Shown: one piece after another, positions 57,292 to 64,000 of the stretch | How positions within the stretch are numbered: the stretch's first letter is position 1 | Layout: the number at the start of each line of letters is the position of its first letter | Assembly: GCA_032622095.1 (NCBI GenBank) | Contig: CP136063.1 | Span: forward strand, 30,814,987-30,878,986 | Reading direction: 5' to 3' | Length of the DNA stretch: 64,000 nt | Source of the DNA: Siphonodentalium dalli | Taxonomy: Eukaryota; Mollusca; Scaphopoda; Gadilida; Siphonodentaliidae | The notes under the pieces: generated by a model | What the model was told of the DNA's origin: nothing | Seen by the model: the letters and a program-made list of their open reading frames with translations, nothing else | Database searches by the model: none | Program-made: the position numbers and the translations under genes

Positions 57292-57794
57292 AGGTGGATG
57301 ATCTCTTTGCAAACATGTATTATATAGTTACCGGGGTATAACATATTATATTTGAATCGAAAATTCCTGTCCGGAAATGCTTCTATCGATTAATATTAAT
57401 TTTATTTCGATTATTTTCCTGTCTAAAATGGTGTGTTTTTTCAGCTAACGAACAATAGTGGTTACTGTTAACAAAGACCAGAATTTTATTGTACAATTGT
57501 ATCACAAATAAACGTTAATTATACTCATTATCGCTTATATCTGTGGAACAAAACAATACAAACAATCAATCTGGGACATTTGACTTTCGGTGCGTAGCCC
57601 TAGTAACAGCCCAGTGCTCTATATCGCAATATGGTATCATCCGAAAGGTATGTTCTAAAAATAGTAACGTAAACGGTCCCGATTTAATATTCGAAATAAA
57701 ATCAATATTAAGTGACAGGGGTCTTCAGTTCATATCTATTATTTTATACCCACGCAACTATTTAACATTTGTTATTTAAAGAGATAATCCATCT
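57292..57794 (-). mobile_element. TTAA-family MITE, complete copy, inverted
   Basis: AGGTGGATGATCTCTTT ... AAAGAGATAATCCATCT bracketed by TTAA (57288-57291 and 57795-57798). In this copy the internal sequence 'ttactgttaacaaagacc' is uninterrupted, the empty site for the nested MITE at 60831. Confidence 0.88.
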
Positions 57795-57987
57795 TTAAAC
57801 AATCTATCTATGGGGTCGATAGACGCCATTTTGTTTTTTCTTGGAACTCTGCCGCCTCGGGGATATGTTTCGTGTATTTTGTCGCCAAGAAATGGGAAAT
57901 ATGTCGGGAATCATGTTCTGCTATAGTTTAACGACGAAGTACCGTGTACCGAAATCTGCACGTGATATATTTGAGGAATTCTAAAGA

Positions 57988-58150
57988 CTTAAATGTGGAT
58001 TATCTCTTTGTAAGGATGTATTATATAGTTACCGGGGTATATTATATCTCATGTGACTTTCTCGCATTCTGATTGGCTGCACACTGCTATACTATTTTAC
58101 GATATTATATCTCACTTAACTTTCTCGGGTTCTGATTGGCTGCCTACTGC
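57988..58150. repeat. MITE end fragment and 2-copy tandem repeat
   Basis: 57988-58041 is a terminal fragment of the TTAA MITE. 58042-58150 contains two copies of a ~65-bp unit 'atatctca..tgactttctcg..ttctgattggctgc', which also carries an ATTGG motif. 57930-57995 matches 33960-34070 in reverse. Confidence 0.6.
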
Positions 58151-58779
58151 CATACTATTTGACGATAGTACCCCAGTAGCCCACCTACTCACCTACTATT
58201 TTTCTATTTATAGTAACATAATTTCTGTTTGCACAATCGTATGGCCACCTGAACACACGATCAATCTGAAACTATCCTGTGTGTTTCCTGTGTTACACGT
58301 AGTTTTTGCTATATCGGTATATCATTAGACTTCGAGAAAGACCGATTTCCCGGTAGATAATCGCATTCGTTCCGCTTTGACGAAGGGCGATCCTCGTTTT
58401 CAAATACGCATGATAATTGTAGACACTTCCGTGTTGAAACCCAGAAAACGCGCTTCGATGCAAGATCAAATTTTCTCGATTATATACTGTAAATTCGTTA
58501 TGGTGAGTTAATAAACGTATATACATGTGTAATATAATCGTCACTTTATTTATCTCTGGCTCAATTGGGTGTTAACGCAGGATTTTGCTCATGTCTCTTC
58601 GAATTTAATTTGTTTTCTCCGATGATATTTTCGTAACTCAATTTTTTCAAGACCGATTTCGTAGCCGGAATTAACTATGTGCATAATGAGACACTGTTTA
58701 TTTTACTTACCGGCTGCTATCAGCTACTTCAATTATTAAGTTTGCCTGTCGAAATGAGTGATCATAGCTTTGCAGAAGA
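58151..58779. other. no gene recognised
   Basis: Mixed AT-rich sequence. 58165-58210 ('accccagtag...ctactatttttctatttat') recurs at 59090-59145. No coding segment. Confidence 0.5.
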
Positions 58780-58965
58780 TAATACAAATGACAACAAAAA
58801 ACAAAACAAAAACACAACAAAAAACAAAAACACAACAAAAAACACAACAACACCACCAACAAAAACACAACAACACCATCACCAATAACACAACAAAAAA
58901 CACAATAACAAACACAACAATACCAGCACCAAAAAAAAACAAAACAAAAAACACACACAATAACA
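58780..58965. repeat. A/C-rich microsatellite (ACAAA, CAACA)
   Basis: About 180 bp of almost pure A and C on the plus strand. Frames on both strands (Lys/Thr/Asn-rich or Phe/Cys/Val-rich) are artefacts. Confidence 0.9.
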
Positions 58966-59095
58966 CAAATGTTCGATATAATATAATAAATAATGCATGA
59001 CTTGTCGCCTGCGGCTCGTGGACTATTCCTCCTCGAGGACCACTATTTTGGCATAGTCAACGACAAGTCATGCATTATCTATATAATAGTACCCC
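58966..59095. repeat. hairpin element, copy 1
   Basis: 'aaatgttcgatataatataa' then an inverted pair ATAATGCATGACTTGTCG...CGACAAGTCATGCATTAT. The centre 'cctcctcgaggacc' is itself partly palindromic. A related copy with inverted centre is at 60590-60695. Confidence 0.7.
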
Positions 59096-59383
59096 AGTAG
59101 GAATCATACATGCCTACTATTCTTTTTCTATTTATAGTAACAAACTCATTTCGCGAAATCGGGCTGCCGCCTGAAGATACGGCCAATCATAAACTATACA
59201 GTGTGCGATATTTGTTGCAATATAGGTATATCATTAGATTTATTGATGGATTGCAATGATCTTACAAAAGTCCGATGATATCAAGCCAATGTATTTAATA
59301 GTTTGTCTGTTTAGTTGACAAGCGGCCAGACCTAATTTTGCAATCCAGTGGACGTTATTTATAATTTCCTTTTTCGGTTAATT

Positions 59384-59530
59384 AAGAAATAAATACACGG
59401 TGTAGAGGTGTGTATGGTCAAGTTGTACCACAAAAAACTGATTGTAGGACGACGCGTAGCGGAGTCCTACAATCAGTTTTTTGTGGTACAACTTGACCAT
59501 ACACACCGATACACCGTGTATTTATTTCTT
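59384..59530. repeat. 147-bp near-perfect hairpin
   Basis: Arms of 67 bp with two mismatches and a 13-nt loop. Starts AAGAAATAAATACACGG and ends with its complement. The arms contain GTTGTACCACAAAA, also present in the smaller hairpin at 60212-60258. A transcript would form a long double-stranded stem. Either a miniature foldback element or a small-RNA source. Confidence 0.85.
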
Positions 59531-60211
59531 TTGTAATACGACTGAAACTTTATGGTCACAATTCGACTGAATAGTCAACGAAATACTGCGCTTTTTCGGT
59601 CTCAGGTGAGAAAACATTTCGTGGTGTAATTCGTATTGGGCGTACTCGATTTATTTGCATGGAGTACTCTGGTAAATTGTTTGCGTAAATAATCGTTGTG
59701 ATTGGCTAAAAAACGATGTGTTTTCAGCGGCGCCCGTGCCTTTCATTTAAATTGTACAGGAAATACGACTGCGGTCATTTCTGTGTTGAACGTTGTTGGG
59801 ACAACATGTATATGGTCATCGACTATGGACCATTTTCCTTACACAAAGCGATCTAAATGATCTTATTCCCCTTCTGTACTGGTGAACAAACGCTTTCATT
59901 TTCAACTTGATTCCGAAATATCGAATATGATCGAGATTCGAATCGACGAATGCACAGCCCGGCCCCATGGATTTATTTTGTCATTTAATATACTTATTAA
60001 GTAACTTTCTTTGGTCCTAACATATATCAATATACCATAACATCATTTGGACCATATTCATTGGCAACCAAACTGGTTTCAAGCGACAAATCGCTAGAAA
60101 ATTCGCAAGATTGTCAAGATGCAAAATTCAAAGGGTTGCGGGTGTACTCCGTTGATGCCCCGTTTGCGCGGAGTTAGAAAAGACGGGAAAAGTCGCGTGC
60201 GGCGATCAGAA
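59531..60211. other. no gene recognised
   Basis: Mixed composition. Frames to 78 codons without recognisable domain. Confidence 0.5.
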
Positions 60212-60258
60212 TAAACCGATTTTTTTCGTGGTACAATTGGAAAAAGTAGAATTGTACC
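60212..60258. repeat. short hairpin with GTGGTACAATT stem
   Basis: TTTTTCGTGGTACAATT and AATTGTACCACAAAA pair around an ~11-nt loop. Shares the GTACCACAAAA word with the hairpin at 59384-59530. Confidence 0.6.
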
Positions 60259-60589
60259 ACAAAACTGGAACGAGATAGCCATGGTAACTCGGGCCATTGA
60301 CCAATCAGGACATGGCTTTTAAGCATAGTTAGGCAGGGTCGTATTACAATAGAAGATAAACAAGTTAACGCCAAAATGTCTTTGCTAATGACGTATTTAT
60401 ATAAATGCATGTATGACCGAATGAATCATGAAGAGATGCTGTTAGATGTAACTAATAACATAGTTATGCTTCCCTGCCATCGTCAAAATATTGTCGTAAA
60501 TTGTAAAATCTGAGACCGATTTCCAAAATTCAAGGTAAATAAGAATGTGACAAAATCAGACTAAAAGAAATTGTGTGAGAATTGGCACA

Positions 60590-60698
60590 AATGTTCGATA
60601 TAATATAATAAATAATGACTGTCTTGTCGTTGACTATGCCAAAATAGTGGTCCCCGAGGAGGAATAGACAACTCCAAGCCATTCATTATCTATATAAT
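60590..60698. repeat. hairpin element, copy 2
   Basis: Begins with the same 'aaatgttcgatataatataa' as 58966 but the centre ('gttgactatgccaaaatagt') is in the opposite orientation. It ends 'ctatataata', where a truncated MITE begins. Confidence 0.6.
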
Positions 60699-61780
60699 AA
60701 AACATTAGATCTGAGTCGAAGACTTCAGTCTGGAAATGCTTTTATCAATTAATATTCATTTTATTTAGAATATTTTATGGTATAAAAAGGTATGGTTATT
60801 TAGCTAACGAACAATAGTAGTTACTGTTAAAGGGGTACTGTACGCCAATTTCAATAAATTCTCTGTAACAATTGTGATCTAATATCAATATTATATATTT
60901 AAATAAGGTATTTGAGTCGACGATGTCTACTGAAAACGTTCCGGTTAACAGGCTATCATAAAAGTCAAATTGAATTATTTAATAAAAATGAATTTATGAC
61001 TGGAGTCATAAAATGGCGAATTATGCCATTACGAGTTACCGTTCTTGAAATCTCACATGTTGGGTGTCTTTTATCGACGGCCGTTTACGACGAACATTAT
61101 TGAGTTGCGAACAAAACATGTTACATGCAAAAGGAAGTCCCGCTATAACCAATTTGGAATAAAAAGAGAAGTAACAAGATTCATAAAGCGAGATTGTTCG
61201 ATGGAAGAGATTGCAGGCACCAATTGAACTTCCGGTTCGTCCTGAAACCTGCGTCTTCTCCGGTGAAGGTCAAAAACATGGCGCGTAGTTTGAAATCGTA
61301 ATATTTTTATTTCAAAGATCAATATTTTCGTCGCTAAATTAGGTTTATACGAAACTCATATAACACGAACACAATCTAACTTGAAAGTTATGTCAATGGG
61401 AGTAAATCAAAAAATTGCCTATCTCTGTGTACAGTACCCCTTTAACAGAGACCAGAAATTTTATTGCGTTTTATTTTGTCACAAATAAACGTTAATTATA
61501 CCCATTGTTACTATGAAATAACACTATACAACTAACCAATCTAGGACATTTGACATTCGGTACGTAGCCATAGGAACATCCTAATGTTCTCTATCGCTAT
61601 GTTGTATCACTCGAATGGTCTGTTCTAAAAATAGACACATAAACGGGCCCAATAAAATATTAGAAATAAAATCAATATTAATTGATAGAAGCCTTTCTGG
61701 ACATGGGTATTCAGTTCCTATTGATTATTTTATACCCAGGCAACTATTTAAAAAAGTTTATTTAAAGAGATAATCCATCT
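60699..61780 (-). mobile_element. TTAA-family MITE, left-truncated, interrupted by another MITE
   Basis: Inverted copy of the 520-bp MITE. 60699-60830 and 61446-61780 align with 57340-57470 and 57470-57794. The right end AAAGAGATAATCCATCT is followed by TTAA (61781-61784). The left terminal ~50 bp is missing. The nested element at 60831-61441 splits it. Confidence 0.85.
60831..61441. mobile_element. 611-bp TTAA MITE of a second family, nested
   Basis: Perfect terminal inverted repeat AGGGGTACTGTAC / GTACAGTACCCCT, bracketed by TTAA (60827-60830 and 61442-61445) inside the older MITE. The uninterrupted target (one TTAA in 'ctgttaaca') is seen at 57466-57474. Noncoding. The insertion order is therefore clear. 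Confidence 0.92.
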
Positions 61781-61853
61781 TTAAGCAAAAGATATATAGT
61801 CAGAGTATGCTCTGCTGTCATTGAAAGCCGGTAAGTAAGATAAGTATTTCTTT

Positions 61854-62297
61854 GTGAGTCATTCCAGTGAAGCCGATAGTGCTGAGGATTTTGAACAATG
61901 GTTCAAATCCATTAACACCAGGCCGGAGGAACACAGGTTGATTCCTCCGGAGAGGCAAGTAGTTGTTAAAAATCCGCCTCATATTCCAAATTTTTCAGGG
62001 GACCACAAGTCAGATCTGGCTTACAGCATGTGGCGCTATGAGGTTGATTGTCTCCTGGAATCTACTTTTTCAGAAGATGAAGTGCTGTATGCAATTCGAC
62101 GCTCGGTGCTCGGTGAGGCTGCAAAAGTAGTCATGCGTTTAGGTAAAGAGGTTGACGTTCTTACCATCTTGACCAAATTTCAGCATTTATATGGTGACCT
62201 ACAGTCAGAGGAGACTTTAATTAGCAATTTTTTCAGTGCAAAGCAGAGAGAAACAGACGGTGGTGGATTGGGCAAACAGGTTGGATTTATTTTCTAA
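61854..62297 (+). pseudogene. LTR retrotransposon Gag (Ty3/Gypsy type), N-terminal part
   Basis: A 147-codon frame with the pattern IPNFSGD...WRYEVDCLLE...VLYAIRRS..GEAAKVVMRLG, typical of Gag capsid regions of Ty3/Gypsy elements related to PNMA-type genes. There is no ATG at the beginning: the frame opens with GTG after an in-frame TAA at 61836, so the true start is lost or further 5'. No LTR or primer-binding site is visible between here and the MITE ending at 61780, so the element seems 5'-truncated or its 5' part was replaced. The frame breaks near 62280. Confidence 0.65.
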
Positions 62298-62848
62298 AAC
62301 CTCTCAACTTAAGTATATGATGACATAAACATGCTCAGAGGATGATATCTTGAAAAAGAGATTTTTTGATGGCTTGAGACAGGATCTAAAGGACCTCTCG
62401 GCATTCAAATATACGGAATGCACAACATTTAATTCATTACTTTCAGCTTTGCGGTCTATTGAACAGGCTCACCCATATATTCAAATTTTCAAGTTATGTA
62501 AACAACAGGTTTCCATGATGGATTCAGATAAACTGGATACCATCTTAACACAGCTCTCTTCATTGAAATCCGAAATCAATGAAATGAAGAAAAAACAAAA
62601 GGAGAGTGTCAAATGGTGATACACGGTATGGCCAACATGGATGTCGCGGTCAAGGTCGTGGATATGGCACGCTCGGCTCCAGGGGCTCTAATTATAATCC
62701 TAATTCAATTTCTTTAACAGCTTCTAACGCCAGTGCCGACGCCGCTGGTAATGTTTGGGTGTAACCAATTACATTTCCCACCCTTTTGTAGGAAAAGTAC
62801 CAGAGGTGGATATGGTACGTCTTTAAACAACGGTCCAGCTATGGCGTC
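62298..62848 (+). pseudogene. LTR retrotransposon Gag C-terminal part
   Basis: After a frame break, 62350-62619 continues the capsid (KRFFDGLRQDLKDL) and ends in a coiled-coil-like LTQLSSLKSEINEMKK stretch. A Gly/Arg-rich piece follows at 62630-62750 in another frame. No CCHC zinc knuckle could be found where one is expected before the protease. Confidence 0.55.
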
Positions 62849-63232
62849 GTGTCGACCATAGATGAAAAGGTCGACCAGCTTGATAAGACCCCATCTGGAT
62901 TACATGGGGAGGTCAATATTTCCACAATTTCGGTTTCAGGTATTACTTGCAAATCACTATTAGATATTGGATCGACTTGTAGTGTAATTGGAAATACATT
63001 TTACAGGACACACCTGAATCACATTCCAATGGAATTATTGAACTCGGTTCTCAAAATTGAGTGTACGGATGGGAAAGACCTCCCTTATATAGGTTTTATA
63101 CAGGCCGACATCACAATTCCCATGTTTCCAGATATGAATTCACAGCCGTGTGTATTTTTTGTTGTGCCTGATAGTAAATTTAACTTACAGGTGCCAGTTT
63201 TATTAGGTACTAACATTCTCAGGTTATTTTAG
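62849..63232 (+). pseudogene. retropepsin (aspartic protease) region
   Basis: 127 codons. SLLDIGSTCSVI is the active-site segment, with D-I-G in place of the usual D-T/S-G. VPVLLGTNIL is the conserved C-terminal motif of the protease fold. It follows Gag in the order expected for Gypsy Pol. The substitution at the second active-site position and the broken neighbours indicate an inactive copy. Confidence 0.65.
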
Positions 63233-64000
63233 GTGCGTTTGGAACGGAGGAGTGGTACCAGGTGGTTACAGAAAGCAGAATTAGATAAACCGTGGTATTT
63301 AACTTTCAGGTGTATTTCGATCCGTGATCGAAAACTTCGGAAGAATTGTTTTAACATAGGTACAGTTAAAAGTGCAGCACATGATAATGTTATTCTTGAA
63401 CCTAATACTTCCAAGTCTGTACCGGCATATATTGACAGCAAGTTACAATATAATAAGACTTGTGCAATTTTTCAGCCACTATCTGACCCGAGAATGGAGG
63501 GCATTGAAATTGCTCCATCAATTATTCACTATGACAGCAAACATAAGACATTGGTTCAGGTGCATCTTAGTAATTTATCTACTAGAAGAGTTAGCATTTC
63601 ACCTAATCATATTATATGTTCTCTTCAGCCCATGACAGTACAAGGTGATGCAAGGGTGCATCTGATAATCAGGATTCTGCACTTTTTGGACAGCTGAATA
63701 TTAATCCAGAAAATTTAACACCAGATAAAATACTACAAGCTACAGATTTACTTAAACAATATTCTGACATATTTTCATTAAATGATTTTGACCTTGGTCA
63801 TTTCTCAGGTGTGAAGCATGAAATTCATCTGCCCGATGACAGACCGGTTAGGCAGCGACCACGGCGTCTCGCTCCTGGTCTAGTTGAAGAAGTTCGGGAC
63901 TGTCTTCAACAGCTTTTATCTGCTGGTATTACCAGGCGTCCAAGGACTCGGCCAGGAGCCCTTATTCTTCTAATGTCGTTATTTGTAGGCGTTCCAATGG
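63233..64000 (+). pseudogene. start of reverse transcriptase, runs off the window
   Basis: 63233-63697 encodes the linker between protease and RT. After a frame break, 63700-63940 reads through IFSLNDFDLGHFSGVKHEI and LPDDRPVRQRPRRLAP, the usual lead-in to the RT of Ty3/Gypsy elements. A further shift near 63940 puts SPYSSNVVICRR in another frame. At least three frame breaks from gag to RT. Catalytic RT motifs would lie beyond the window. Confidence 0.65.

Noticed and set aside
58679-59000. Lys/Thr/Asn-rich or Cys/Phe-rich proteins
   Set aside because: Translation of an A/C-rich microsatellite in either direction.

Overview
The window is eukaryotic, animal-type genomic DNA. It has long C2H2 zinc-finger (ZNF) arrays, LINE, LTR and terminal-inverted-repeat (TIR) transposons, satellites and very low gene density. 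There are no operons, Shine-Dalgarno sites or bacterial genes. The repeat content (TTAA-inserting MITEs, foldback elements, LINEs with esterase ORF1, LTR gag) fits a marine invertebrate, possibly a lophotrochozoan. No species assignment can be made from sequence alone.

Layout. 1-13363: a satellite block. A GC-rich 141-bp repeat, a truncated MITE, a dispersed ~130-bp repeat and a 158-bp satellite form a compound unit that is duplicated about 2465 bp apart. The 158-bp array has a higher-order period (five monomers, 789 bp). It is interrupted at 9396-11699 by a 2.3-kb element that is one imperfect palindrome from end to end. 14.2-15.0 kb: a small GGACCGG inverted-repeat cluster and a complete TTAA MITE. 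15.0-19.4 kb: zinc-finger relics and an intact-looking 17-finger gene on the minus strand. 20.0-20.3 kb: the 3' end of a LINE. 21.4-32.0 kb: a nearly complete LINE (SGNH-esterase ORF1, endonuclease/RT ORF2 with one premature stop). A 5.5-kb TIR transposon is nested in the end of ORF2; its broken minus-strand gene encodes an XPG/FEN-like nuclease and a Cys-rich tail. The empty site can be read through in frame. 32.0-33.9 kb: a MITE inside a zinc-finger relic that is an inverted duplicate of the 15.5-16.6 kb relic. 34.5-36.1 kb: a 5'-truncated second LINE on the minus strand. 36.3-40.6 kb: about 50 copies of an 80-bp satellite derived from a zinc-finger module. 41.2-41.6 kb: a TATA/CCAAT promoter-like stretch followed by five ACCGGAAGT (ETS-like) motifs. 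42.2-43.2 kb: a foldback element with an 8-bp target duplication. 43.3-44.8 kb: a second 16-finger ZNF gene whose first finger is lost by a frameshift. 45.5-47.4 kb: minisatellites and ZNF relics. 47.8-52.6 kb: a 4.7-kb element with ~1.08-kb TIRs and a perfect 8-bp target duplication, containing further insertions. 54.0-61.8 kb: a GIY-YIG relic, several near-perfect hairpins, MITEs (one carrying a second MITE at a TTAA site), ZNF and LINE relics. 61.85-64.0 kb: a decayed Ty3/Gypsy-type LTR retrotransposon (gag, protease, start of RT) running off the window.

How it fits together. The only long uninterrupted reading frames that look like host genes are the two ZNF arrays. They are paralogues with the same leader and the same HTGDKPY linkers, in opposite orientation, surrounded by relics of further copies. 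The region reads as a birth-and-death ZNF cluster heavily colonised by transposons. Some ZNF modules have been turned into noncoding satellite.
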